A stretch of 64,000 nt of DNA from an uncultured Peptoniphilaceae bacterium (lineage in GTDB: Bacteria; Bacillota; Clostridia; Tissierellales; Peptoniphilaceae): the NCBI GenBank assembly GCA_943912255.1, contig CALTTP010000008.1:1-64000 (forward strand). The letters run 5' to 3'. Each line of letters begins with the position of its first letter. Position 1 is the stretch's first letter. A program made the translations under genes and the position numbers. Of the stretch, positions 51,983 through 62,900 are shown one piece after another. The notes under the pieces are model-generated. The model was not told where the DNA came from and made no database searches. It was given only the letters and a program-made list of their open reading frames with translations.

Positions 51983-53754
51983 TAAATCTCCTTAGTTGCC
52001 TCCCTTAAATACATCAATTCATCGGATTTTAAGTGAGGACTTAAAGTTTCAAAACATTTTTTATGGTATTCATTTAACCAGTCTATTTCATCCTTTGTCA
52101 ACAGGGACTTATCCACAGGTCTTGTATCTATAGGAACTAGTGAAAGGGATTCAAAACCATAGAATTTACCAAATTCAGTTTCGCATTTTTCTACACAAAC
52201 CATAATATTTTCAATCCTTATACCATGACTTCCCTCAACATAAACCCCTGGTTCATTGGATGTTACCATTCCTGGAACCATATCCACGTCGTTATTTACC
52301 TTGGAAATATTTTGTGGGCCTTCATGAACCGCAAGTACAAACCCAACACCATGACCAGTTCCATGATTAAAGTCGATTCCCTCTTTCCAAAGTGGTCCCC
52401 TTGCAAAGATGTCTAGAGAAGAAGACTTGGTTTTTTCTTTAAACTTTGCAGTCATTAAATTGATATGGGATTTCAAAGTCAAAGTGTAATGGAATATCTC
52501 GTCCTTAGTAAGTTCTCCAAGGGCAACAGTCCTTGTGATGTCCGTAGTACCATCCTGATATTGTCCACCACTATCTAAAAGATAAAGTCCCTTTTTCTCT
52601 AAGAACACTGGACTTGACTGTGATGGTGAATAATGAGGCAAAGCTGCATTTTCTCCATAGGCAGAGATGGTTCCAAAGCTAGGCTCCATAAACAGATCTT
52701 GTTCTTGTCTAAATTCCAGTAGTTTATTTGAACAATCAAGCTCAGAAACTGGAACTTCTTCCTCTAATGACCTCTCTAACCAACTGAAGAACTTAACCAG
52801 TGCAACACCATCTTTAATATATGCATTTTTTTGATTTTTAATTTCAGTCTCGTTCTTTACAGCCTTTAGTTCAGTTGAAATGTCCCTTCCTTCAATGGTT
52901 TCAACCTTTTCAGGTATGGACTTATATAGTTTTACATTTATATTTTTCTTATCGAAGAATAGTACTTCTGATTCGTTTAACCCCTTTATAAAGTCGAAAA
53001 TGCTTTCATAGTCTCCAATCTCAACGTGGGATTTCTTTAAATAGGACTTTACATCTTCAGGAATTTTATTTTCGTCAACAAATAGTATTGCACCTTCCTT
53101 ATTGATGTAAAGGTAGGATAAGATGACTGGAGTGTTTAGCACATCACTTCCCCTTATATTAAGAACATAGGCAATGTCATCAAGAGATGTTATAAGATAG
53201 GAAGTTGCCCCTTTTTCATCCAGACTCTTTCTGATTTTATTTAGCTTTTCCAAGGCGGACATGCCTGTGTACTTCTCGTCGAGAAGAAAAGCTTTATTTG
53301 AAGGCTTTTCTGGTCTGCCCTCCCAGATATCCTCTATGAGATGCAAATCGTATTTGATATTTTCTTCAGGAATATCCTTTGCAATATAATCTAGTAGCCA
53401 AAGAGGAAATGATTCTCCGTTAAATCCAATTTTATAGTCCTTGGTAAATTCTTCATATAAGAACTCCTTCATGGTAGGAACTCCAGTTTCCCCCATCTTA
53501 AACAACTTTATTCCAGAAGCTTCAAGTTGCTTAGCCGCCTGAATAAAATATCTTCCATCAGTCCATAAACCAGCTTCTTCTTTTGTAATTATTACAGTTC
53601 CTGCAGAACCTGTAAATCCAGAAATAAACTCTCTAGTCTTATAACAATCCGGTACATTTTCGGAATTGTGAGGATCTGATGTTGGAACGATATACATGTC
53701 TATTCCATTTTCTCTCATTTTTTCCCTTAATTTAACTATTTTCTCAACTATCAT
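51982..53754 (-). CDS. M24-family Xaa-Pro aminopeptidase
   Basis: 590-residue three-domain aminopeptidase P of the long (XPNPEP1-like) form: two creatinase-type N-terminal domains (about 1-305), then the pita-bread metallopeptidase. The dinuclear metal ligands are D in LLDSGGQY, D in DGTTDITR, H in HGTGHGVG, E in SNEPGVY and E in GIRIENI. It removes the N-terminal residue in front of proline, which fits peptide use alongside the opp operon. It is the first gene of the run to nifJ, with no signal peptide, hence cytoplasmic. Confidence 0.93.
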   Translation of the reverse strand: MIVEKIVKLREKMRENGIDMYIVPTSDPHNSENVPDCYKTREFISGFTGSAGTVIITKEEAGLWTDGRYFIQAAKQLEASGIKLFKMGETGVPTMKEFLYEEFTKDYKIGFNGESFPLWLLDYIAKDIPEENIKYDLHLIEDIWEGRPEKPSNKAFLLDEKYTGMSALEKLNKIRKSLDEKGATSYLITSLDDIAYVLNIRGSDVLNTPVILSYLYINKEGAILFVDENKIPEDVKSYLKKSHVEIGDYESIFDFIKGLNESEVLFFDKKNINVKLYKSIPEKVETIEGRDISTELKAVKNETEIKNQKNAYIKDGVALVKFFSWLERSLEEEVPVSELDCSNKLLEFRQEQDLFMEPSFGTISAYGENAALPHYSPSQSSPVFLEKKGLYLLDSGGQYQDGTTDITRTVALGELTKDEIFHYTLTLKSHINLMTAKFKEKTKSSSLDIFARGPLWKEGIDFNHGTGHGVGFVLAVHEGPQNISKVNNDVDMVPGMVTSNEPGVYVEGSHGIRIENIMVCVEKCETEFGKFYGFESLSLVPIDTRPVDKSLLTKDEIDWLNEYHKKCFETLSPHLKSDELMYLREATKEI

Positions 53755-53863
53755 TATAACCCCTCTTTCCCTATAATTTGCTACTTCAATTATATCATAT
53801 TGCTTAATTTACCATAAGGGCAAGAAAATAAATAAATCCTTTTTAAATAATTAAAAGGTAGCT

Positions 53864-53902
53864 AAAAAATAATCAAGCACCCCATAGGAGTGCTCGATTA
53901 TT
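53864..53902 (-). terminator. Terminator of the opp operon
   Basis: On the minus strand AATAATC(g)AGCAC / GTGCT(t)GATTATT with a 9-base loop and a T tract, about 95 bases after the oppA stop. The intervening 94 bases hold a small stem GTCTTC/GAAGAC without a T run. Confidence 0.75.
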
Positions 53903-53995
53903 CGCCAAGTTCTATTTTAAAGAAATGAGTGTGCTATGCTCTTTCCTTGGCTTTTATTTAATTTTCCTTGTCTTCATTGATAACGAAGACTAGGT

Positions 53996-55666
53996 TTAGA
54001 AACCAGTTGTTGATTTAAAGAAGAAGTATCCTAGTGGAGTATAGTACATTCCCTTTATATTTGGCTTAATCATGTAGGAGTTGTTGTAGAAGTAAAGCGG
54101 TGCTACAACAGCGTCATCACCAATTAGAATATCCTCCGCCTTATGCATATTTTCCATTCTTACCTTTTGGTCAGAAGTTGCCTTAGCTTCTTTTACCAAC
54201 TTGTCAAATTCTGGGTTCTTATATTGGGCGTCATTGTTGCCCCCACCAGTCATCCACATGTCTATAAAAGACATTGGGTCGTTGTAGTCGGCAATCCAAC
54301 CATGTCTTGCTATATCGTAGTTACCCTGTTTTCTTTCATTTAAGAAAACATTCCAGTCTTGGTTTTGTAAGGTAACTTGTACACCTAGTTTTTCTTGCCA
54401 CATATTTTGTAAACCTTCAGCAATGGCCTTGTGGTTTTCACTGGTATTGTAAAGGTATTCTATTTGAGGAAAGCCTTCCCCATCTTTAAATCCAGCTTCT
54501 TCCATTAATTTTTTAGCTTCCTCCACATTCTTTTCATAGTCCTCTACCTTTACTGAATAATAATCTCCACCGACAGTTCTAAAGTCCTTACCTTCAGCAC
54601 CGTCTTTATCATATACTCCAGAAGGAACATATCCAGATGCTGGTTCTTGACCTTGTCCTGTTACTTGCTTAACTATAAAGTCCCTGTCGATTACTAGGGA
54701 GAAGGCCTTTCTTACATTAGGATTGTCAAAAGGTGCCTTTTCAGTGTTAAAACAAACGAAGTAAGTACCAACATAAGGAAGTATCTTTAATTCCTTAGTA
54801 TCTAATAGCTTTTGAATCTCATCTTGAGGTACTGAGGATACAAAGTCCAAGTCTCCAGACCTATAGGATGCATAGATAGCATTTTCATCATCTTGCAGAT
54901 GGAAAGCCAATTTTTCTGCCTTTACTGAATCTAACTCATGATATTCTGGGTTTTTAACTAGGGATAGAGTTTGATTGTGTTCCCAAGCTTCCAGTTTATA
55001 AGGCCCATTTACTATTAGAGTATCTGGCGAATTGGTCCAAGTACTACTACCTTCCACCGCATCCTGTCTTACAGGCATAACTGCTGGGAAAGCACATATT
55101 TCTTCAAAGTAGGGACATTTTACACTTAAGTTAACCACAAAGGTCTTGTCATCTGGCGCTGAAATGTCTAGTTTCTTATCTTCGCTATCGTATCCCTTTA
55201 CCATATCCAACATATACTCATAATCTGCTGCAGTTTCAGGATTTACTAGTCTATTCCAAGAGTATACAAAGTCGTTGGCAGTTACAGGTTTTCCATCAGA
55301 CCACTTGGCATCTCTAAGTTTAAAAGTCCAAGTAAGTCCGTCCTCTGACACATCCCAGGACTCTGCCATACCAGGTTTTAGCACTGCATTTCCATTACCG
55401 TCGTCATCCCATCGAATTAGGGATTCAAATAGATGGGATATCATAATTGCTCCATCTACAGAAGTGTTAAGAGCCGGGTCAATAGACTCTGGTTCCGATG
55501 CAATATTTATATCTAAAACACCATCTTCTCTACCAGGTTCCTCATTGGCAGCTGCATTGCCGCTACCAGCCTCACTACTTCCACCATCTCCTCCGTTGCC
55601 GCCACATGCGGTCAACATCATCAACAAACTAAGTACTAGGGCTAATAATCTAAATTTCCTTTTCAT
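53996..55666 (-). CDS. oppA: Oligopeptide ABC transporter substrate-binding lipoprotein
   Basis: 556-residue extracellular peptide-binding protein. The lipoprotein signal peptide ends in the lipobox LTAC with C21, then a Gly/Ser-rich linker to about residue 45. The mature SBP family 5 protein has the DINIASEPESIDPAL start, LKDAKWSDGKPVTANDFVYSW-like segment and a large C-terminal lobe. It is the last gene of the oppBCDFA operon, directly after oppF. Its length and family fit broad oligopeptide capture; specificity is unknown. Confidence 0.94.
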   Translation of the reverse strand: MKRKFRLLALVLSLLMMLTACGGNGGDGGSSEAGSGNAAANEEPGREDGVLDINIASEPESIDPALNTSVDGAIMISHLFESLIRWDDDGNGNAVLKPGMAESWDVSEDGLTWTFKLRDAKWSDGKPVTANDFVYSWNRLVNPETAADYEYMLDMVKGYDSEDKKLDISAPDDKTFVVNLSVKCPYFEEICAFPAVMPVRQDAVEGSSTWTNSPDTLIVNGPYKLEAWEHNQTLSLVKNPEYHELDSVKAEKLAFHLQDDENAIYASYRSGDLDFVSSVPQDEIQKLLDTKELKILPYVGTYFVCFNTEKAPFDNPNVRKAFSLVIDRDFIVKQVTGQGQEPASGYVPSGVYDKDGAEGKDFRTVGGDYYSVKVEDYEKNVEEAKKLMEEAGFKDGEGFPQIEYLYNTSENHKAIAEGLQNMWQEKLGVQVTLQNQDWNVFLNERKQGNYDIARHGWIADYNDPMSFIDMWMTGGGNNDAQYKNPEFDKLVKEAKATSDQKVRMENMHKAEDILIGDDAVVAPLYFYNNSYMIKPNIKGMYYTPLGYFFFKSTTGF

Positions 55667-56650
55667 TTAAAAACCTCCTATATTATGACAACTTACAAAA
55701 TGTCCCTCTTCAATTTCTCTAAATTCTGGCACTTCCTTCTTGCAAATATCTGTAGCATAGGGACATCTTTCATGAAATCTACAGCCACTTGGTGGATTGA
55801 TTGCAGAAGGAATCTCTCCTTTTAACTTAATCCTAACCAAACTTCTAGTTAGTTTTGGATCAGGTACAGGAATTGCCGAAAGTAACGATTTGGTATAAGG
55901 GTGAAGGGGGTTTTCATAAAGCCTATTCCCTTCCACCAGTTCTACCAACTTACCTAAGTACATAACCCCAATTCTATCGGAAATATGTTTTACAACAGAT
56001 AGGTCATGGGCAATAAATAAATAAGTTAAACCAAATTCACTTTGCATATCCTGTAACATATTGACAATTTGAGCCTGAATGGAAACGTCTAAAGCTGAAA
56101 TAGGCTCGTCACATACAATAAATTCCGGCTCCACAGCCAAGGCTCTAGCTATTCCAATTCTCTGTTGCTGACCTCCTGAAAACTCATGGGGATAGCGATT
56201 TGAATGTTCCTGGTTAAGTCCCACCATACTTAGGAGTTCATTAACCCTTTCCCTACGATTATTCTTATAGAGACCATGAATTTCCAAGGCTTCACTTACA
56301 ATCTCACGAACCGTCATTCTAGGGTCCAAGGATGCAGAAGGGTCTTGAAAAATTATTTGCATCTTTCTCCTAAACTTATACATATCTGGATGTATCTTCT
56401 TCTTACTGTCGAAAATAACTTCTCCATCGTATACAACTTTCCCAGAGGTAGGTTCATGAAGCCTTAGTATGGTTCTTCCCAAGGTGGTCTTGCCACAGCC
56501 AGACTCTCCAACAATTCCTAAAGTCTCACCCTTTTTTATATAAAAGGACACGTCGTCTACAGCGTGAACCTTTGCCCCTTTGCTAAAGGCAGATTGTACG
56601 GGAAAATGCTTTACGATATTCTCACAAAGGATTAACTTATTATCTTCCAT
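55667..56650 (-). CDS. oppF: Oligopeptide ABC transporter ATPase OppF
   Basis: 327-residue ATPase. Walker A is GESGCGKTT, the signature is FSGGQQQRIGIARAL, Walker B is FIVCDEPISALD, and the C-terminal oligopeptide/dipeptide domain with CRFHERCPYATDIC carries the cysteine cluster found in this family. The start MEDNK (56650) lies six bases after AAGGAGG and overlaps oppD by 11 bases. It pairs with OppD. Confidence 0.95.
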   Translation of the reverse strand: MEDNKLILCENIVKHFPVQSAFSKGAKVHAVDDVSFYIKKGETLGIVGESGCGKTTLGRTILRLHEPTSGKVVYDGEVIFDSKKKIHPDMYKFRRKMQIIFQDPSASLDPRMTVREIVSEALEIHGLYKNNRRERVNELLSMVGLNQEHSNRYPHEFSGGQQQRIGIARALAVEPEFIVCDEPISALDVSIQAQIVNMLQDMQSEFGLTYLFIAHDLSVVKHISDRIGVMYLGKLVELVEGNRLYENPLHPYTKSLLSAIPVPDPKLTRSLVRIKLKGEIPSAINPPSGCRFHERCPYATDICKKEVPEFREIEEGHFVSCHNIGGF

Positions 56651-57647
56651 TGACAACCTCCTTTAAATGTAAAAAACACTTTGATCTATGTCCCTTTCCA
56701 AGTTCCATCATCGGTGGTTCCTTTCTAAGGCAGATATTCATACAATGTTCACATCTTGTGGAAAATCCACAGCCTTCTGGTGGATTTAACATATCCACAG
56801 GGGTTCCTTCAATACTTTCAAGTCTATTGCCCCTATTACCATCAATTCTTGGCATGGACTTTAATAGTCCCTTGGTATAGGGATGAGCCGGGTTGTAAAA
56901 TATTTCATCTACAGTCCCCTGTTCCACAATTCTTCCAGCGTACATAACGCTGACAGTATCACAAATCTGTGCAACTACAGCCAAATTGTGGGTTATGAAA
57001 ATTACACTCATCTTATTCTTTACTTGGACTCTTTTAATCAACTCTAAAATCTGAGCCTGAATAGTAACATCCAATGCAGTTGTAGGTTCATCTGCAATTA
57101 GAATATCCGGTTCACAGATTAAACCCATTCCAATCATGACCCTCTGCCTCATTCCACCAGATAGCTCATGGGGATATTGTTTCATCCTTCTTTCAGGATT
57201 AGAGATACCTACAAGATTTAAAATCTTAACCGCCTTTTTATAGGCCTCATCTTTGGATATCTTCTTGTGTACCAAAACTCCTTCCATTAACTGATTTCCA
57301 ATGGTATAAACCGGATTTAAACAGGTCATTGGGTTTTGAAATATCATGGAGCAACTGGCTCCTCTAAACTCTCTCATTTGATTTTTATCAAAGTCTAAGA
57401 TATTTTTTCCCTTATAGAGTATCTTTCCATTTTTCACCTTTCCAGGAGACTGTAAAAGTCCCATAATCCCGTAGGATTCTACGGATTTACCCGATCCGGA
57501 CTCTCCCACAATTCCCATTATTTCGTTTTCATGGAGACTATAGTTTATTCCGTCTACGGCTTTTACCTCTCCCACAGGGGTGTAAAAGGAAATACTTAAA
57601 TCTTCGACTTTTAAAACTTCTTTTCTTAAATTTTCTTTACTTTCCAT
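56640..57647 (-). CDS. oppD: Oligopeptide ABC transporter ATPase OppD
   Basis: 335-residue ATPase, partner of OppF: Walker A GESGSGKSV, signature LSGGMRQRVMIGMGL, Walker B ILIADEPTTALD, and the C-terminal oligopeptide domain with CGFSTRCEHCMNIC, a four-cysteine cluster that may bind an iron-sulphur centre as in some Opp/Dpp ATPases. It begins seven bases after oppC. Confidence 0.95.
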   Translation of the reverse strand: MESKENLRKEVLKVEDLSISFYTPVGEVKAVDGINYSLHENEIMGIVGESGSGKSVESYGIMGLLQSPGKVKNGKILYKGKNILDFDKNQMREFRGASCSMIFQNPMTCLNPVYTIGNQLMEGVLVHKKISKDEAYKKAVKILNLVGISNPERRMKQYPHELSGGMRQRVMIGMGLICEPDILIADEPTTALDVTIQAQILELIKRVQVKNKMSVIFITHNLAVVAQICDTVSVMYAGRIVEQGTVDEIFYNPAHPYTKGLLKSMPRIDGNRGNRLESIEGTPVDMLNPPEGCGFSTRCEHCMNICLRKEPPMMELGKGHRSKCFLHLKEVVNGR

Positions 57648-57654
57648 ATCACAC

Positions 57655-58680
57655 CTACTTCTTCAATCTCGGATCTAGTGCATCCCTAAGTCCATCGGCG
57701 AATAGGTTTAGAGATAATATCATCAAACTAAGTAATAGTGAGGGTATTATAAGTCTATAGGCATAGGAGTAAATACCACCTAGGGCATCTGCTGCCATGG
57801 CTCCAAGGGAAGTCATAGGTGCAGAAACTCCAATTCCCAAAAAAGATAGAAAGGACTCTAGGAATATAGCTGAAGGTATTTGCATGGCCGTCATAACTAT
57901 AATCTGTCCAATACAATTGGGAAAAAGATGCCTTTTTATAACCCTTTTTTTAGAACCACCTAGGGCTTCCACAGCTGTAACAAATTCCTGCTTCTTAAGC
58001 ATTAGAACCTGTCCTCTTATTATCCTTGCCATGCCCACCCAATATAAAAGTCCAAAAGCTATAAAAATCGATACTAAAGCTGGACCTAGGGTTGACAGCT
58101 TCTTAGCTATGGCAGAGTTGGAGTTGTTTACAAAACTCTTCATAGGTTGTGAAATGCCTATGGATAATAAAATAACAACTAAGACGTCGGGGATGGAGTA
58201 GATTAAATCCAAAATCCTCATCATGATTGCATCGACTCTTCCACCAAAATATCCTGAAATAGATCCATATATAGTTCCAATTATTAAAACTATCAAAGAG
58301 GCAAACACCCCTACAATTAGGGAAACCCTTGTGCCATACATAGTCCTTACCATGATATTACGCCCTAGCTTGTCTGTCCCAAAGGGATATTTCCATGAGG
58401 GAAATAGATTTTCATCTCCTCTAAATTGAGTAGTGTAATCCCCTTTTACAAAGTAAGGACCGATAAAGGCAAATATAAATACGATAAGTAAAAATCCCAA
58501 GGATACCATTGCCACCTTATTTTCTTTAAGACGTCTAAAGGCATCTTGAAAGTAGGATGTGGAAGGAGCTTTCGTTATAAAGTTCTCCTTTGACTCCTGG
58601 GAAGCAAGTTCAAAGTCATCTTCTTTAAATTCGTATTCTTCTAATTTGAGTTTAGAATTTAAACTAAGTAAATTATCCAT
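57655..58680 (-). CDS. oppC: Oligopeptide ABC transporter permease OppC
   Basis: 341-residue inner-membrane permease with one N-terminal helix (about 55-75) followed by the five-helix binding-protein-dependent transport core. The coupling-helix EAA motif is EFVTAVEALGGSKKRVIKRHLFPN. The 50-residue acidic cytoplasmic N-terminal extension is typical of Gram-positive OppC. The start is one base after the oppB stop. Confidence 0.94.
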   Translation of the reverse strand: MDNLLSLNSKLKLEEYEFKEDDFELASQESKENFITKAPSTSYFQDAFRRLKENKVAMVSLGFLLIVFIFAFIGPYFVKGDYTTQFRGDENLFPSWKYPFGTDKLGRNIMVRTMYGTRVSLIVGVFASLIVLIIGTIYGSISGYFGGRVDAIMMRILDLIYSIPDVLVVILLSIGISQPMKSFVNNSNSAIAKKLSTLGPALVSIFIAFGLLYWVGMARIIRGQVLMLKKQEFVTAVEALGGSKKRVIKRHLFPNCIGQIIVMTAMQIPSAIFLESFLSFLGIGVSAPMTSLGAMAADALGGIYSYAYRLIIPSLLLSLMILSLNLFADGLRDALDPRLKK

Positions 58681-58681
58681 T

Positions 58682-59611
58682 TTAAGCTCCTTTCGTCAAA
58701 TCTATTCTCGGGTCGATAAATCTATATAAAATATCCACCAACATGTTCATAAAGATTACCAGGGCTGCAAAGAACAGCGTTGTAGCCATAATAATGGGAT
58801 AATCTCTATTAAGTACTGAGTTTATAAAGTACCTTCCTAATCCTTGCACGGAAAATACGGATTCAACTACCATGGACCCGGTTATGATTCCTGCAGTTAG
58901 TGGACCAAGATAGGTAAGTACTGGTATAAAAGCGTTCTTCAAAGCGTGTTTAAAGAGTATCTTTCCTTCAGAAACTCCCTTTGCTCTAGCCGTTCTAATA
59001 TAGTCTTGGCCAATGGCATCTAACATGGATGAACGGGATAACCTGGCAATATAACACATTGGATAAAATCCCAATGAGAAGCAAGGCATTAAGTAGGACT
59101 TAAAGGAAGATAAACCCATTGTTGGCAAAGCCTTTAACCTAACTCCAAAGAAAAGTAGTAGAAGTGTTGCCACTACAAACCCTGGAGCTGAGATACCTAT
59201 GGTGGTTAATACTCTAAGTATGGAGTCTAGTTTTTCTCCTCTATGATAGGCGGCTAGACAACCTAAAGGCACTCCCACCAATATGGCCCATAAAAGTGCC
59301 AATAACCCTAACTTGGCACTAGTAGGAAACATCTCCTTGATAATATCCATTACTGGCCTATCCTTTTGCATCTTAAGGGAAACTCCGAACTCTCCTTTAA
59401 GGGCATTTGTAATAAATTTTTTTAATTGAACTGAATAGGGTTGGTCCAGTCCATATTTTTTGTTTAATGCAGCCAGTACCTCCGGAGATTGGGTCTTCTC
59501 ACTGGCAAAGGGAGAACCTGGTACTAACTTCATTAGAAAGAATGTAATACAAGTCACCAAAAACAAAACTGCAATGGCTTGTACAATTCTCTTTAAAATA
59601 TATTTTGTCAT
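58682..59611 (-). CDS. oppB: Oligopeptide ABC transporter permease OppB
   Basis: 309-residue permease with six membrane helices: KYILKRIVQAIAVLFLVTCITFFLMKLVPGSPF is the typical start, and the EAA motif is QDYIRTARAKGVSEGKILFKHALKNA. It is the first gene of the operon, with GGAGGAGC before the ATG and a promoter 50 bases upstream. Confidence 0.95.
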   Translation of the reverse strand: MTKYILKRIVQAIAVLFLVTCITFFLMKLVPGSPFASEKTQSPEVLAALNKKYGLDQPYSVQLKKFITNALKGEFGVSLKMQKDRPVMDIIKEMFPTSAKLGLLALLWAILVGVPLGCLAAYHRGEKLDSILRVLTTIGISAPGFVVATLLLLFFGVRLKALPTMGLSSFKSYLMPCFSLGFYPMCYIARLSRSSMLDAIGQDYIRTARAKGVSEGKILFKHALKNAFIPVLTYLGPLTAGIITGSMVVESVFSVQGLGRYFINSVLNRDYPIIMATTLFFAALVIFMNMLVDILYRFIDPRIDLTKGA

Positions 59612-59662
59612 AGCTCCTCCTTTTGAAAACCAGCAATATTGCTAAGTTCTCGGTTTCGTACA

Positions 59663-59691
59663 ATTATACACTTTATCAGTTTAAATTGCAA
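59663..59691 (-). promoter_or_regulatory. opp operon promoter
   Basis: On the minus strand TTGCAA, 17 bases, TATAAT. The leader contains AAACC ... AGCAATATTGCT GGTTT, a small hairpin before the ribosome binding site. The rest of the 378-base gap 59612-59989 is AT-rich, with the terminator of the surface-protein gene at its other end. Confidence 0.75.
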
Positions 59692-59936
59692 GCTTTATGC
59701 AGTATTAAAGTTAAATATTGTTAAATGTTGATATTTCAATGTTAGTAAGATATTTTTCGACTTTTTAAATAGAAATCATCAAATTTTTCAGAATAATTTA
59801 CGAGAATTTTATTTTAATTTTATGTAAATTTTTGAAAATTTTCGCTATTTTTATGGCAAATTTTATTAAATTAGTCGACCTTTTAACTTATGTAAAACCC
59901 ATTAAAAATAAGCCTCTTGGATTGTATTTTAGGCAT

Positions 59937-59974
59937 TAAAAAATCCCCTTTGCTATAAATTAGCAAAGAGGATT
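59937..59974 (-). terminator. Terminator of the surface-protein gene
   Basis: On the minus strand a 14-bp stem AATCC(t)CTTTGCTA / TAGCAAAG(g)GGATT with a 5-base loop and T tract. Confidence 0.85.
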
Positions 59975-59989
59975 TCTAAATTTAATGTC

Positions 59990-62900
59990 CTAGTTTTTAA
60001 AAAATTCTAAAACATCTTTACCTATTAAACTGTCTCCTCCAATTATATGAAGGGTGTTTGTTTCTATTTTATCCAAATAGTCCTTAAGCTTTTTGTCCTT
60101 CTTATCAACCAATAAAACAGAACTGTTTTTGATGTGAACTACAGGTGCAATACTAAGGGCGTCTGCATATTCTCTCCCAGAAGCTAGGAAGATTTCATCT
60201 TTTACATTAAGTTCCTTCAAAACGTTTAAAGACGTTTCGTATCTGTCCTTACCATAAATTCTCTTGGTAGAGCCACTTTCTTTTTCAGCGGCCACAGATA
60301 CACTGCCTCTTCCTCCTACAATGACCTTTTCACCACTTAGTTTCTTTAAAAATGAGATATTGTCATTTCCATCTTTAACCAATAGGATTGAAGCTTTGTA
60401 TTTATTGGTAAGTCCACTAGATGAAAGAGCATCTGGGAAGTCTTTACCATCCACCACTATCATATTTTCATTGTTGGTAAGACCCATTACCCTTTGTGCA
60501 ACTAGTCTTGAAGTTTCATATCGATCCTTACCTGCGATCCTTTCAACCTTTAGAATTTTCTCTAAATCATTTTCAACGGCTAGGTTCACAGAGGAGTCTC
60601 CGCCTATGATTATTGCATTTTTCGCTCCTAATCTTTTTATTTCATCCTTTAAGGAAGATCTTAGTCCGTCCTTTCCAACTTGTAGAATAGGCGCATTGAC
60701 TATACCTGCAAAACCACCAGCACTTAAGGCGTCAGAATAATTGTAGCCATCTACAATAATCACTTTGTCTGAATTACTAAAGTATTTTTTTGAAACTTCA
60801 ATTGAGGTTTCAACTCTATCCCTACCACTAATCCTATCGACTTCACGCTTTACTGGTGTTGCTGGAATTGGATCATTAGGGCTAGGATCATTTCTCTTAC
60901 CTGACCTTATTACATCTCTCTTAGCTTTATCTAAAGCCTTTACAAAGTCATCCAAAACACCTTGTTCAAAAGCTTCATTTAATGCCTTCTTGGACTGTTC
61001 CAAGACTTCTAAAAGATTTTGTTTCTCTCTTCTCCTACCTCTATTAAAATCTCTAGAGTTTAAAAACTCCTCAATTTCAGATATCTTTTCTTCCAAGGCC
61101 TTAGTTTCAAGTTCCACTAAGATTATTTTATGGTACTTGGACTCAGGGAAGTTTAAATGTTCAGGATTTCTCGTATATAACTTAACTATTCTTGGTTTTT
61201 TCTCCTCGTCGATATTGTTTTTAAAGGCGTCCTTGTGTAGGCTCTTTAAAGAATTAGGCAGATTTACAGTATCTAAGATACCCTCTGCAAAGGCAGATTT
61301 TTCTATCTTTTCAATTCCCTCTTCTAACACCAACTCTCTTAAATATCTAAACTTTTTATTGTGCTCAAAAGCACTTTGTTTAATAAGCTTCACATTTCCA
61401 GGAATAGTAATCTTTTCCATTCTATGGCCCATAAAGGCTCTTCTGTCTATAGTTTCCAAAGTGCTAGGGAAGATTAGTTCCTTAAAAGGCGCTCCTTGGA
61501 AAGCTGATGAACCAACGATTTTAACCCCTTCAGGAATATTGATTTCCGTTAGATAAATATCCCTGGCAAAAACACCATCAGAAATATACTCCATGGATTT
61601 AGAGTAGTTTACCTTGGTAAATAGGTTAAGAGAAAAAACACCATTACCTATCTCTGTTACAGAGTCTGGAATTGTCAATTCTCCCTTTAACTGGTTACCA
61701 TTAAAGGCAGTCATACCTATGGATTTCAATGTATTTGGCAAATCAAGACTTTCTAAAGCATTGTATTTAAAAGCAGACTGTCCAATTTCTTCCAGTTTTT
61801 CAGGAAATACTACGGATTTCATACCATCAGGAGACTTAATATCGTCTGTTGCAACTATTACGTCGTCATCGGACATGGCAAAGGCGTCTTCTCCAATTTT
61901 TGTTATCGCTTTACCATCTTTATTGTAACTTGGTAAAACAACATCTTTATTATATTCAAACTTGTCCTTGCCTGATTGAGTAAATCCCTTTATAGTATCA
62001 CCTTCAATTACAAAGTCGTCTAGGTTGTATTCCATACTAGGTTTAATTTTTATATTCTCTAAAGCTTCAGCTAACTTTTGAACCCCGTGGTCCACTTCTC
62101 CCTTAGTGGAATTTGGATCAGAGTACAAGTCCTTGCCATGCTCCAACCACTTTTGAAGTTCTGCCCAAGTCTCTTCAGTATAAAGCTCTTTTAATAGACT
62201 ATCTGCCTTCTTAATAAGTTCATTTAACTTAGATTTATCTGCACCTAATAAAGTTAATCCTGCTAACGCATCATTTAAGTCCTTAACGGCCTTGTCAATC
62301 TCATCTTGAGTGGAATCATAGTCCTTCATAACCCCTCTAGCTTCATCTAGAGTTTTCAATAGATTTACTCCAGTCTCTTCAGTATATTGACTTAAATTGT
62401 ACCCAGCGGCCTTTCTAATGGCATCGTAAAGTTCATTTCTATCCGCATTGGATTTCAAGATAAACTCTTGGTATTCACTGTTTTTGATATAGGTTGAAGC
62501 CCCTAGATGTTTTGGGTTTCTAGTATATACATACACTTTTCCATATCCTTCGCCTTCTCCTGACTCTATAGGCTCAATACCTGGATTACCTCTAAATACA
62601 TAGCCTAAAGTCTTAAAGGCCGAAAATGGATAGTCTACAGATTTAATTTGATTAAAGGCAAAGGAGTAATTATCCAATTGAATTAAGTTCACTTCGTCAG
62701 AAATTGTTAAATCGGCTATTTCATTGTATGCAAAGGCCTCATTTCCCACCTTCCAAGTATTAGCAGGTAGGTGAAGTTTCTTTATCTTATTGTTTTTAAA
62801 AGCACTGGAGTCTATAATAAAGGTCGCTTCCGGAAGAACCAACTCACTGATTTCGTTGTCCCCAAAAGCTCCTGCCCTAATAATAAAATTACCTTGTTCA